The notes under the pieces are model-generated. The model did no database searches. It was given only the letters and a program-made list of their open reading frames with translations, and had not been told where the DNA came from. A stretch of DNA of 64,000 nucleotides from Nemertoderma westbladi (Eukaryota; Xenacoelomorpha; Nemertodermatida; Nemertodermatidae): positions 1 through 64,000 of the forward strand of contig JAUCBJ010007311.1 of NCBI GenBank assembly GCA_032718475.1. The letters run 5' to 3'. Below, in pieces: positions 25,801-39,800 of the stretch. The position numbers and the translations under genes are program-made. The number at the start of each line of letters is the position of its first letter. Position 1 is the first letter of the stretch.

Positions 25801-28800
25801 GTCTAAGGGCGGGGAAACAAACTGAGTGGGATGAGAAAATAGGTACGTCTAAGGGCGGGGAAACAAACTGAGTGGGATGAGAAAATAGTTACGTCTAAGG
25901 GCGAGGAAACAAATTGAGTGGGATGAGAAAATAGTTACGTCTAAGGGCGGGGAAACAAATTGAGTGGGATGAGAAAATAGTTACGTCTAAGGGCGGGGAA
26001 ACAAACTGAATGGGATGAGAAAATAGGTACGTCTAAGGGCGGGGAAACAAACTGAGTAGGATGAGGAAATAGTTACGTCTAAAGGCGGGGAAACAAACTG
26101 AGTGGGATGAGGAAATAGTTACGTCTAAGGGCTGGGAAACAAACTGAGTGGGATGAGAAAATAGGTACGTCTAACGGCGGGGAAACAAACTGAGTGGGAT
26201 GAGAAAATAGGTACGTCTAAGGGCGAGGAAACAAATTGAGTGGGATGAGAAAATAGGTACGTCTAAGGGCGGGGAAACAAACTGAGTGGGATGAGGAAAT
26301 AGGTACGTCTAAGGGCTGGGAAGCAAACTGCTTGGGATGAGAAAATAGGTACGTCTAAGGGCGGGGAAACAAACTGAGTGGGATGAGAAAATAGGTACGT
26401 CTAAGGGCGGGGAAACAAACTGAGTGGGATGAGAAAATAGTTACGTCTAAGGGCGGGGAAACAAATTGAGTGGGATGAGAAAATAGGTACGGCTAAGGGT
26501 TGGGAAACAAACTGAGTGGGATGAGGAAATAGTTACGTCTAAGGGCGGGGAAACAAACTGAGTGGGATGAGAAAATAGGTACGTCTAAGGGCGGGGAAAC
26601 AAACTGAGTGGGATGAGAAAATAGTTACGTCTAAGGGCGGGGAAACAAATTGAGTGGGATGAGAAAATAGGTACGTCTAAGGGTTGGGAAACAAACTGAG
26701 TGGGATGAGGAAATAGTTACGTCTAAGGGCGGGGAAACAAACTGAGTGGGATGAGAAAATAGGTACGTCTAAGGGCGGGGAAACAAACTGAGTGGGATGA
26801 GGAAATAGGTACGTCTAAGGGCGGGGAAACAAACTGAGTGGGATGAGAAAATAGGTACGTCTAAGGGCGGGGAAACAAACTGAGTGGGATGAGAATAGAG
26901 GTACGTCTAAGGGCGGTGAAACAAACTGAGTGGGATGAGGAAATAGGTACGTCTAAGGGCGGGGAAACAAACTGAGTGGGATGAGGAAATAGTTACGTCT
27001 AAGGGCGGGGAAACAAACTGAGTGGGATGAGAATATAGGTACGTCTAAGGGCGGGGAAACAAACTGAGTGGGATGAGAAAATAGTTACGTCTAAGGGCGG
27101 GGAAACAAATTGAGTGGGATGAGAAAATAGGTACGTCTAAGGGTTGGGAAACAAACTGAGTGGGATGAGGAAATAGTTACGTCTAAGGGCGGGGAAACAA
27201 ACTGAGTGGGATGAGAAAATAGGTACGTCTAAGGGCGGGGAAACAAACTGAGTGGGATGAGAAAATAGGTACGTCTAAGGGCGGGGAAACAAACTGAGTG
27301 GGATGAGAAAATAGGTACGTCTAAGGGCGGGGAAACAAACTGAGTGGGATGAGATTATAGGTACGTCTAAGGGCGGGGAAACAAACTGAGTGGGATGAGG
27401 AAATAGGTACGTCTAAGGGCGGGGAAACAAACTGAGTGGGATGAGGAAATAGTTACGTCTAAGGGCTGGGAAACAAACTGAGTGGGATGAGAAAATAGGT
27501 ACGTCTAAGGGCGGGGAAACAAACTGAGTGGGATGAGAAAATAGGTACGTCTAAGGGCGAGGAAACAAATTGAGTGGGATGAGAAAATAGGTACGTCTAA
27601 GGGCGGGGAAACAAACTGAGTGGGATGAGGAAATAGGTACGTCTAAGGGCTGGGAAGCAAACTGCTTGGGATGAGAAAATAGGTACGTCTAAGGGCGGGG
27701 AAACAAACTGAGTGGGATGAGAAAATAGGTACGTCTAAGGGCGGGGAAACAAACTGAGTGGGATGAGAAAATAGTTACGTCTAAGGGCGGGGAAACAAAT
27801 TGAGTGGGATGAGAAAATAGGTACGTCTAAGGGTTGGGAAACAAACTGAGTGGGATGAGGAAATAGTTACGTCTAAGGGCGGGGAAACAAACTGAGTGGG
27901 ATGAGAATATAGGTACGTCTAAGGGCGGGGAAACAAACTGAGTGGGATGAGAAAATAGTTACGTCTAAGGGCGGGGAAACAAATTGAGTGGGATGAGAAA
28001 ATAGGTACGTCTAAGGGTTGGGAAACAAACTGAGTGGGATGAGGAAATAGTTACGTCTAAGGGCGGGGAAACAAACTGAGTGGGATGAGAAAATAGGTAC
28101 GTCTAAGGGCGGGGAAACAAACTGAGTGGGATGAGAAAATAGGTACGTCTAAGGGCGGGGAAACAAACTGAGTGGGATGAGAAAATAGGTACGTCTAAGG
28201 GCGGGGAAACAAACTGAGTGGGATGAGAATATAGGTACGTCTAAGGGCGGGGAAACAAACTGAGTGGGATGAGGAAATAGGTACGTCTAAGGGCGGGGAA
28301 ACAAACTGAGTGGGATGAGGAAATAGTTACGTCTAAGGGCTGGGAAACAAACTGAGTGGGATGAGAAAATAGGTACGTCTAAGGGCGGGGAAACAAACTG
28401 AGTGGGATGAGAAAATAGGTACGTCTAAGGGCGAGGAAACAAATTGAGTGGGATGAGAAAATAGGTACGTCTAAGGGCGGGGAAACAAACTGAGTGGGAT
28501 GAGGAAATAGGTACGTCTAAGGGCTGGGAAGCAAACTGCTTGGGATGAGAAAATAGGTACGTCTAAGGGCGGGGAAACAAACTGAGTGGGATGAGAAAAT
28601 AGGTACGTCTAAGGGCGGGGAAACAAACTGAGTGGGATGAGAAAATAGTTACGTCTAAGGGCGGGGAAACAAATTGAGTGGGATGAGAAAATAGGTACGT
28701 CTAAGGGCGGGGAAACAAACTGAGTGGGATGAGAAAATAGGTACGTCTAAGGGCGGGGAAACAAACTGAGTGGGATGAGAAAATAGGTACGTCTAAGGGC

Positions 28801-30779
28801 GGGGAAACAAACTGAGTGGGATGAGAAAATAGGTACGTCTAAGGGCGGGGAAACAAACTGAGTGGGATGAGGAAATAGTTACGTCTAAGGGCTGGGAAAC
28901 AAACTGAGTGGGATGAGAAAATAGTTACGTCTAAGGGCGGGGAAACAAACTGAGTGGGATGAGAATAGAGGTACGTCTAAGGGCGGTGAAACAAACTGAG
29001 TGGGATGAGGAAATAGGTACGTCTAAGGGCGGGGAAACAAACTGAGTGGGATGAGGAAATAGTTACGTCTAAGGGCGGGGAAACAAACTGAGTGGGATGA
29101 GAATATAGGTACGTCTAAGGGCGGGGAAACAAACTGAGTGGGATGAGAAAATAGTTACGTCTAAGGGCGGGGAAACAAATTGAGTGGGATGAGAAAATAG
29201 GTACGTCTAAGGGTTGGGAAACAAACTGAGTGGGATGAGGAAATAGTTACGTCTAAGGGCGGGGAAACAAACTGAGTGGGATGAGAAAATAGGTACGTCT
29301 AAGGGCGGGGAAACAAACTGAGTGGGATGAGAAAATAGGTACGTCTAAGGGCGGGGAAACAAACTGAGTGGGATGAGAAAATAGGTACGTCTAAGGGCGG
29401 GGAAACAAACTGAGTGGGATGAGAATATAGGTACGTCTAAGGGCGGGGAAACAAACTGAGTGGGATGAGGAAATAGGTACGTCTAAGGGCGGGGAAACAA
29501 ACTGAGTGGGATGAGGAAATAGTTACGTCTAAGGGCTGGGAAACAAACTGAGTGGGATGAGAAAATAGGTACGTCTAAGGGCGGGGAAACAAACTGAGTG
29601 GGATGAGAAAATAGGTACGTCTAAGGGCGAGGAAACAAATTGAGTGGGATGAGAAAATAGGTACGTCTAAGGGCGGGGAAACAAACTGAGTGGGATGAGG
29701 AAATAGGTACGTCTAAGGGCTGGGAAGCAAACTGCTTGGGATGAGAAAATAGGTACGTCTAAGGGCGGGGAAACAAACTGAGTGGGATGAGAAAATAGGT
29801 ACGTCTAAGGGCGGGGAAACAAACTGAGTGGGATGAGAAAATAGTTACGTCTAAGGGCGGGGAAACAAATTGAGTGGGATGAGAAAATAGGTACGTCTAA
29901 GGGTTGGGAAACAAACTGAGTGGGATGAGGAAATAGTTACGTCTAAGGGCGGGGAAACAAACTGAGTGGGATGAGAAAATAGGTACGTCTAAGGGCGGGG
30001 AAACAAACTGAGTGGGATGAGAAAATAGGTACGTCTAAGGGCGGGGAAACAAACTGAGTGGGATGAGAAAATAGGTACGTCTAAGGGCGGGGAAACAAAC
30101 TGAGTGGGATGAGAATATAGGTACGTCTAAGGGCGGGGAAACAAACTGAGTGGGATGAGGAAATAGGTACGTCTAAGGGCGGGGAAACAAACTGAGTGGG
30201 ATGAGGAAATAGTTACGTCTAAGGGCGGGGAAACAAACTGAGTGGGATGAGAATATAGGTACGTCTAAGGGCGGGGAAACAAACTGAGTGGGATGAGAAA
30301 ATAGTTACGTCTAAGGGCGGGGAAACAAACTGAGTGGGATGAGAAAATAGGTACGTCTAAGGGCGGGGAAACAAACTGAGTGGGATGAGAAAATAGTTAC
30401 GTCTAAGGGCGGGGAAACAAACTGAGTGGGATGAGAATATAGGTACGTCTAAGGGCGGGGAAACAAACTGAGTGGGATGAGAAAATAGTTACGTCTAAGG
30501 GCGGGGAAACAAACTGAGTGGGATGAGAAAATAGGTACGTCTAAGGGCGGGGAAACAAACTGAGTGGGATGAGAAAATAGTTACGTCTAAGGGCGAGGAA
30601 ACAAATTGAGTGGGATGAGAAAATAGTTACGTCTAAGGGCGGGGAAACAAATTGAGTGGGATGAGAAAATAGTTACGTCTAAGGGCGGGGAAACAAACTG
30701 AATGGGATGAGAAAATAGGTACGTCTAAGGGCGGGGAAACAAACTGAGTAGGATGAGGAAATAGTTACGTCTAAAGGCG

Positions 30780-33700
30780 GGGAAACAAACTGAGTGGGAT
30801 GAGAAAATAGGTACGTCTAAGGGCGGGGAAACAAACTGAGTGGGATGAGAAAATAGTTACGTCTAAGGGCGAGGAAACAAATTGAGTGGGATGAGAAAAT
30901 AGTTACGTCTAAGGGCGGGGAAACAAATTGAGTGGGATGAGAAAATAGTTACGTCTAAGGGCGGGGAAACAAACTGAATGGGATGAGAAAATAGGTACGT
31001 CTAAGGGCGGGGAAACAAACTGAGTAGGATGAGGAAATAGTTACGTCTAAAGGCGGGGAAACAAACTGAGTGGGTTGAGAAAATAGTTACGTCTAAGGGC
31101 GGGGAAACAAATTGAGTGGGATGAGAAAATAGTTACGTCTAAGGGCGGGGAAACAAACTGAGTAGGATGAGGAAATAGTTACGTCTAAAGGCGGGGAAAC
31201 AAACTGAGTGGGTTGAGAAAATAGTTACGTCTAAGGGCTGGGAAACAAACTGAGTGGGATGAGAAAATAGGTACGTCTAAGGGCGGGGAAACAAACTGAG
31301 TGGGATGAGAAAATAGGTACGTCTAAGGGCGAGGAAACAAATTGAGTGGGATGAGAAAATAGGTACGTCTAAGGGCGGGGAAACAAACTGAGTGGGATGA
31401 GGAAATAGGTACGTCTAAGGGCTGGGAAGCAAACTGCTTGGGATGAGAAAATAGGTACGTCTAAGGGCGGGGAAACAAACTGAGTGGGATGAGAAAATAG
31501 TTACGTCTAAGGGCGGGGAAACAAACTGAGTGGGATGAGAATATAGGTACGTCTAAGGGCGGGGAAACAAACTGAGTGGGATGAGAAAATAGGTACGTCT
31601 AAGGGCGGGGAAACAAACTGAGTGGGATGAGAAAATAGTTACGTCTAAGGGCGGGGAAACAAATTGAGTGGGATGAGAAAATAGGTACGTCTAAGGGCGG
31701 GGAAACAAACTGAGTGGGATGAGAAAATAGGTACGTCTAAGGGCGGGGAAACAAACTGAGTGGGATGAGAAAATAGTTACGTCTAAGGGCGGGGAAACAA
31801 ACTGAGTGGGATGAGAATATAGGTACGTCTAAGGGCGGGGAAACAAACTGAGTGGGATGAGAAAATAGTTACGTCTAAGGGCGGGGAAACAAACTGAGTG
31901 GGATGAGAAAATAGGTACGTCTAAGGGCGGGGAAACAAACTGAGTGGGATGAGAAAATAGTTACGTCTAAGGGCGAGGAAACAAATTGAGTGGGATGAGA
32001 AAATAGTTACGTCTAAGGGCGGGGAAACAAATTGAGTGGGATGAGAAAATAGTTACGTCTAAGGGCGGGGAAACAAACTGAATGGGATGAGAAAATAGGT
32101 ACGTCTAAGGGCGGGGAATCAAACTGAGTAGGATGAGGAAATAGTTACGTCTAAAGGCGGGGAAACAAACTGAGTGGGATGAGGAAATAGTTACGTCTAA
32201 AGGCGGGGAAACAAACTGAGTGGGATGAGGAAATAGTTACGTCTAAGGGCTGGGAAACAAACTGAGTGGGATGAGAAAATAGGTACGTCTAAGGGCGGGG
32301 AAACAAACTGAGTGGGATGAGAAAATAGGTACGTCTAAGGGCGGGGAAACAAACTGAGTGGGATGAGAAAATAGGTACGTCTAAGGGCGGGGAAACAAAC
32401 TGAATGGGATGAGAAAATAGTTACGTCTAAGGGCGGGGAAACAAACTGAATGGGATGAGAAAATAGTTACGTCTAAGGGCGGGGAAACAAACTGAGTGGG
32501 ATGAGAAAATAGGTACGTCTAAGGGCGGGGAAACAAACTGAGTGGGATGAGAAAATAGGTACGTCTAAGGGATGCTGGGAAACAAACTGAGTGGGATGAG
32601 AAAATAGGTACGTCTAAGGGATGCTGGGAAACAAACTGAGTGGGATGAGAAAATAGGTACGTCTAAGGGATGCTGGGAAACAAACTGAGTGGGATGAGAA
32701 AATAGGTACGTCTAAGGGCGGGGAAACAAACTGAATGGGATGAGAAAATAGGTACGTCTAAGGGCGGGGAAACAAACTGAATGGATGAGAAAATAGGTAC
32801 GTCTAAGGGCGGGGAAACAAACTGAATGGGATGAGAAAATAGTTACGTCTAAGGGCGGGGAAACAAACTGAATGGGATGAGAAAATAGTTACGTCTAAGG
32901 GCGGGGAAACAAACTGAGTGGGATGAGAAAATAGGTACGTCTAAGGGCGGGGAAACAAACTGAGTGGGATGAGAAAATAGTTACGTCTAAGGGCTGGGAA
33001 ACAAATTGAATGGGATAAGAAAATAGGTACGTCTAAGGGCGGGGAAACAAACTGAGTGGGATGAGAATATAGGTACGTCTAAGGGCGGGGAAAAAAAACT
33101 GAGTGGGATGAGAAAATAGGTACGTCTAAGGGCTGGGAAACAAACTGAGTGGGATGAGAAAATAGGTACGTCTAAGGGCGGGGAAACAAACTGAGTGGGA
33201 TGAGAAAATAGGTACGTCTAAGGGCGGGGAAACAAACTGAGTGGGATGAGAATATAGGTACGTCTAAGGGCGGGGAAAAAAAACTGAGTGGGATGAGAAA
33301 ATAGGTACGTCTAAGGGCTGGGAAACAAACTGAGTGGGATGAGAATATAGGTACGTCTAAAGGCGGGGAAACAAACTGAGTGGGATGAGAAAATAGGTAC
33401 GTCTAAGGGATGCTGGGAAACAAACTGAGTGGGATGAGAAAATAGTTACGTCTAAGGGCGTTGAAACAAACTGAGTGGGATGAGGAAATAGGTACGTCTA
33501 AGGGCGGGGAAACAAATTGAGTGGGATGAGAAAATAGGTACGTCTAAGGGCGGGGAAACAAACTGAGTGGGATGAGAAAATAGGTACGTCTAAGGGCGAG
33601 GAAACAAATTGAGTGGGATGAGAAAATAGTTACGTCTAAGGGCGGGAAAACAAACTGAGTGGGATGAGAAAATAGGTACGTCTAAGGGCGGGGAAACAAA

Positions 33701-36700
33701 TTGAGTGGGATGAGAAAATAGTTACGTCTAAGGGCGGGGAAACAAACTGAGTGGGATGAGAAAATAGGTACGTCTAAGGGCGGGGAAACAAACTGAGTAG
33801 GATGAGGAAATAGTTACGTCTAAAGGCGGGGAAACAAACTGAGTGGGATGAGAAAATAGGTACGTCTAAGGGCGGGGAAACAAACTGAGTGGGATGAGAA
33901 AATAGTTACGTCTAAGGGCGAGGAAACAAATTGAGTGGGATGAGAAAATAGTTACGTCTAAGGGCGGGGAAACAAATTGAGTGGGATGAGAAAATAGTTA
34001 CGTCTAAGGGCGGGGAAACAAACTGAATGGGATGAGAAAATAGGTACGTCTAAGGGCGGGGAAACAAACTGAGTAGGATGAGGAAATAGTTACGTCTAAA
34101 GGCGGGGAAACAAACTGAGTGGGTTGAGAAAATAGTTACGTCTAAGGGCGGGGAAACAAATTGAGTGGGATGAGAAAATAGTTACGTCTAAGGGCGGGGA
34201 AACAAACTGAGTAGGATGAGGAAATAGTTACGTCTAAAGGCGGGGAAACAAACTGAGTGGGTTGAGAAAATAGTTACGTCTAAGGGCTGGGAAACAAACT
34301 GAGTGGGATGAGAAAATAGGTACGTCTAAGGGCGGGGAAACAAACTGAGTGGGATGAGAAAATAGGTACGTCTAAGGGCGAGGAAACAAATTGAGTGGGA
34401 TGAGAAAATAGGTACGTCTAAGGGCGGGGAAACAAACTGAGTGGGATGAGGAAATAGGTACGTCTAAGGGCTGGGAAGCAAACTGCTTGGGATGAGAAAA
34501 TAGGTACGTCTAAGGGCGGGGAAACAAACTGAGTGGGATGAGAAAATAGTTACGTCTAAGGGCGGGGAAACAAACTGAGTGGGATGAGAATATAGGTACG
34601 TCTAAGGGCGGGGAAACAAACTGAGTGGGATGAGAAAATAGGTACGTCTAAGGGCGGGGAAACAAACTGAGTGGGATGAGAAAATAGTTACGTCTAAGGG
34701 CGGGGAAACAAATTGAGTGGGATGAGAAAATAGGTACGTCTAAGGGCGGGGAAACAAACTGAGTGGGATGAGAAAATAGGTACGTCTAAGGGCGGGGAAA
34801 CAAACTGAGTGGGATGAGAAAATAGTTACGTCTAAGGGCGGGGAAACAAACTGAGTGGGATGAGAATATAGGTACGTCTAAGGGCGGGGAAACAAACTGA
34901 GTGGGATGAGAAAATAGTTACGTCTAAGGGCGGGGAAACAAACTGAGTGGGATGAGAAAATAGGTACGTCTAAGGGCGGGGAAACAAACTGAGTGGGATG
35001 AGAAAATAGTTACGTCTAAGGGCGAGGAAACAAATTGAGTGGGATGAGAAAATAGTTACGTCTAAGGGCGGGGAAACAAATTGAGTGGGATGAGAAAATA
35101 GTTACGTCTAAGGGCGGGGAAACAAACTGAATGGGATGAGAAAATAGGTACGTCTAAGGGCGGGGAATCAAACTGAGTAGGATGAGGAAATAGTTACGTC
35201 TAAAGGCGGGGAAACAAACTGAGTGGGATGAGGAAATAGTTACGTCTAAAGGCGGGGAAACAAACTGAGTGGGATGAGGAAATAGTTACGTCTAAGGGCT
35301 GGGAAACAAACTGAGTGGGATGAGAAAATAGGTACGTCTAAGGGCGGGGAAACAAACTGAGTGGGATGAGAAAATAGGTACGTCTAAGGGCGGGGAAACA
35401 AACTGAGTGGGATGAGAAAATAGGTACGTCTAAGGGCGGGGAAACAAACTGAATGGGATGAGAAAATAGTTACGTCTAAGGGCGGGGAAACAAACTGAAT
35501 GGGATGAGAAAATAGTTACGTCTAAGGGCGGGGAAACAAACTGAGTGGGATGAGAAAATAGGTACGTCTAAGGGCGGGGAAACAAACTGAGTGGGATGAG
35601 AAAATAGGTACGTCTAAGGGATGCTGGGAAACAAACTGAGTGGGATGAGAAAATAGGTACGTCTAAGGGATGCTGGGAAACAAACTGAGTGGGATGAGAA
35701 AATAGGTACGTCTAAGGGATGCTGGGAAACAAACTGAGTGGGATGAGAAAATAGGTACGTCTAAGGGCGGGGAAACAAACTGAATGGGATGAGAAAATAG
35801 GTACGTCTAAGGGCGGGGAAACAAACTGAATGGATGAGAAAATAGGTACGTCTAAGGGCGGGGAAACAAACTGAATGGGATGAGAAAATAGTTACGTCTA
35901 AGGGCGGGGAAACAAACTGAATGGGATGAGAAAATAGTTACGTCTAAGGGCGGGGAAACAAACTGAGTGGGATGAGAAAATAGGTACGTCTAAGGGCGGG
36001 GAAACAAACTGAGTGGGATGAGAAAATAGTTACGTCTAAGGGCTGGGAAACAAATTGAATGGGATAAGAAAATAGGTACGTCTAAGGGCGGGGAAACAAA
36101 CTGAGTGGGATGAGAATATAGGTACGTCTAAGGGCGGGGAAAAAAAACTGAGTGGGATGAGAAAATAGGTACGTCTAAGGGCTGGGAAACAAACTGAGTG
36201 GGATGAGAAAATAGGTACGTCTAAGGGCGGGGAAACAAACTGAGTGGGATGAGAAAATAGGTACGTCTAAGGGCGGGGAAACAAACTGAGTGGGATGAGA
36301 ATATAGGTACGTCTAAGGGCGGGGAAAAAAAACTGAGTGGGATGAGAAAATAGGTACGTCTAAGGGCTGGGAAACAAACTGAGTGGGATGAGAATATAGG
36401 TACGTCTAAAGGCGGGGAAACAAACTGAGTGGGATGAGAAAATAGGTACGTCTAAGGGATGCTGGGAAACAAACTGAGTGGGATGAGAAAATAGTTACGT
36501 CTAAGGGCGTTGAAACAAACTGAGTGGGATGAGGAAATAGGTACGTCTAAGGGCGGGGAAACAAATTGAGTGGGATGAGAAAATAGGTACGTCTAAGGGC
36601 GGGGAAACAAACTGAGTGGGATGAGAAAATAGGTACGTCTAAGGGCGAGGAAACAAATTGAGTGGGATGAGAAAATAGTTACGTCTAAGGGCGGGAAAAC

Positions 36701-36850
36701 AAACTGAGTGGGATGAGAAAATAGGTACGTCTAAGGGCGGGAAAACAAACTGAGTGGGATGAGAAAATAGTTACGTCTAAGGGCGGGAAAACGAACTGAG
36801 TGGGATGAGAAAATAGGTACGTCTAAGGGCGGGAAAACAAACTGAGTGGG
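30780..36850. repeat. Higher-order duplication inside the satellite, offset 3049 bp
   Basis: Markers 3049 bp apart: GGGTTGAG at 31075/34124, GAATCAAAC at 32116/35165, GGGATAAG at 33015/36064, and CGTTGAAAC at 33461/36510. Each copy also carries the same triplet of 49-bp GGGATGCTGGG monomers followed by the 45-bp AATGGATGAG monomer. Boundaries are approximate to a few monomers. Confidence 0.88.
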
Positions 36851-39800
36851 ATGAGAAAATAGGTACGTCTAAGGGATGTTGGGAAACAAACTGAGTGGGA
36901 TGAGAAAATAGGTACGTCTAAGGGATGCTGGGAAACAAACTGAGTGGGATGAGAAAATAGGTACGTCTAAGGGCGGGGAAACAAACTGAATGGGATGAGA
37001 AAATAGGTACGTCTAAGGGCGGGGAAACAAACTGAATGGATGAGAAAATAGGTACGTCTAAGGGCGGGGAAACAAACTGAATGGGATGAGAAAATAGTTA
37101 CGTCTAAGGGCGGGGAAACAAACTGAATGGGATGAGAAAATAGTTACGTCTAAGGGCGGGGAAACAAACTGAGTGGGATGAGAAAATAGGTACGTCTAAG
37201 GGCGGGGAAACAAACTGAGTGGGATGAGAAAATAGTTACGTCTAAGGGCTGGGAAACAAATTGAATGGGATGAGAAAATAGGTACGTCTAAGGGCGGGGA
37301 AACAAACTGAGTGGGATGAGAATATAGGTACGTCTAAGGGCGGGGAAAAAAACTGAGTGGGATGAGAAAATAGGTACGTCTAAGGGCTGGGAAACAAACT
37401 GAGTGGGATGAGAAAATAGGTACGTCTAAGGGCGGGGAAACAAACTGAGTGGGATGAGAAAATAGGTACGTCTAAGGGCGGGGAAACAAACTGAGTGGGA
37501 TGAGAATATAGGTACGTCTAAGGGCGGGGAAAAAAAACTGAGTGGGATGAGAAAATAGGTACGTCTAAGGGCTGGGAAACAAACTGAGTGGGATGAGAAT
37601 ATAGGTACGTCTAAAGGCGGGGAAACAAACTGAGTGGGATGAGAAAATAGGTACGTCTAAGGGATGCTGGGAAACAAACTGAGTGGGATGAGAAAATAGT
37701 TACGTCTAAGGGCGGGGAAACAAACTGAGTGGGATGAGGAAATAGGTACGTCTAAGGGCGGGGAAACAAATTGAGTGGGATGAGAAAATAGTTACGTCTA
37801 CGGGCGGGGAAACAAACTGAGTGGGATGAGAAAATAGTTACGTCTAAGGGCGGGAAAACAAACTGAGTGGGATGAGAAAATAGGTACGTCTAAGGGCGGG
37901 AAAACAAACTGTGTGGGATGAGAAAATAGTTACGTCTAAGGGCGGGAAAAAAAACTGAGTGGGATGAGGAAATAGGTACGTCTAAGGGCGGGGAAACAAA
38001 CTGAGTGGGATGAGAAAATAGTAACGTCTAAGGGCTGGTAAACAAACTGAGTGGGATGAGAAAATAGGTACGTCTAAGGGCGGGAAAACAAACTGAGTGG
38101 GATGAGAAAATAGTTACGTCTAAGGGCGGGAAAACAAACTGAGTGGGATGAGGAAATAGGTACGTCTAAGTGCGGGGAAACAAATTGAGTGGGATGAGAA
38201 AATAGTTACGTCTAAGGGCGAGGAAACAAATTGAGTGGGATGAGAAAATAGTTACGTCTACGGGCGAGGAAACAAACTGAGTGGGATGAGAAAATAGTTA
38301 CGTCTAAGGGCGGGAAAACAAACTGAGTGGGATGAGAAAATAGTTACGTCTAAGGGCGGGAAAACAAACTGAGTGGGATGAGAAAATAGTTACGTCTAAG
38401 GGCGGGGAAACAAATTGAGTGGGATGAGAAAATAGTTACGTCTAAGGGCGGGGAAACAAACTGAGTGGGATGAGAAAATAGGTACGTCTAAGGGCGGGAA
38501 AACAAACTGAGTGGGATGAGGAAATAGTTACGTCTAAGGGCGGGAAAACAAACTGAGTGGGATGAGAAAATAGTTACGTCTAAGGGCGAGGAAACAAACT
38601 GAGTGGGATGAGAAAATAGTTACGTCTAAGGGCGGGAAAACAAACTGAGTGGGATGAGAAAATAGGTACGTCTAAGGGCGAGGAAACAAATTGAGTGGGA
38701 TGAGAAAATAGTTACGTCTAAGGGCGGGGAAACAAATTGAGTGGGATGAGAAAATAGTTACGTCTAAGGGCGGGGAAACAAACTGAGTGGGATGAGAAAA
38801 TAGGTACGTCTAAGGGCGGGAAAACAAACTGAGTGGGATGAGGAAATAGTTACGTCTAAGGGCGGGAAAACAAACTGAGTGGGATGAGAAAATAGTTACG
38901 TCTAAGGGCGAGGAAACAAATTGAGTGGGATGAGAAAATAGTTACATCTACGGGCGGGGAAACAAACTGAGTGGGATGAGAAAATAGTTACGTCTACGGG
39001 CGGGGAAACAAACTGAGTGGGATGAGAAAATAGTTACGTCTAAGGGCGAGGAAACAAATTGAGTGGGATGAGAAAATAGTTACGTCTACGGGCGGGGAAA
39101 CAAACTGAGTGGGATGAGAAAATAGTTACGTCTAAGGGCGGGGAAACAAACTGAGTGGGATGAGAAAATAGTTACGTCTAAGGGCGAGGAAACAAACTGA
39201 GTGGGATGAGAAAATAGTTACGTCTAAGGGCGGGGAAACAAATTGAGTGGGATGAGAAAATAGTTACGTCTACGGGCGGGGAAACAAACTGAGTGGGATG
39301 AGAAAATAGTTACGTCTAAGGGCGAGGAAACAAATTGAGTGGGATGAGAAAATAGTTACGTCTAAGGGCGGGAAAACAAACTGAGTGGGATGAGAAAATA
39401 GTTACGTCTAAGGGCGGGGAAACAAACTGAGTGGGATGAGACAATAGTTACGTCTAAGGGCGAGGAAACAAATTGAGTGGGATGAGAAAATAGTTACGTC
39501 TAAGGCCGGGGAAACAAACTGAGTGGGATGAGGAAATAGTTACGTCTAAGGGCGGGGAAACAAATTGAGTGGGATGAGAAAATAGTTGCGTCTACGGGCG
39601 GGGAAACAAACTGAGTGGGATGAGAAAATAGTTACGTCTAAGGGCGAGGAAACAAATTGAGTGGGATGAGAAAATAGTTACGTCTAAGGGCGGGAAAACA
39701 AACTGAGTGGGATGAGAAAATAGTTACGTCTAAGGGCGGGGAAACAAACTGAGTGGGATGAGAAAATAGTTACGTCTAAGGGCGAGGAAACAAATTGAGT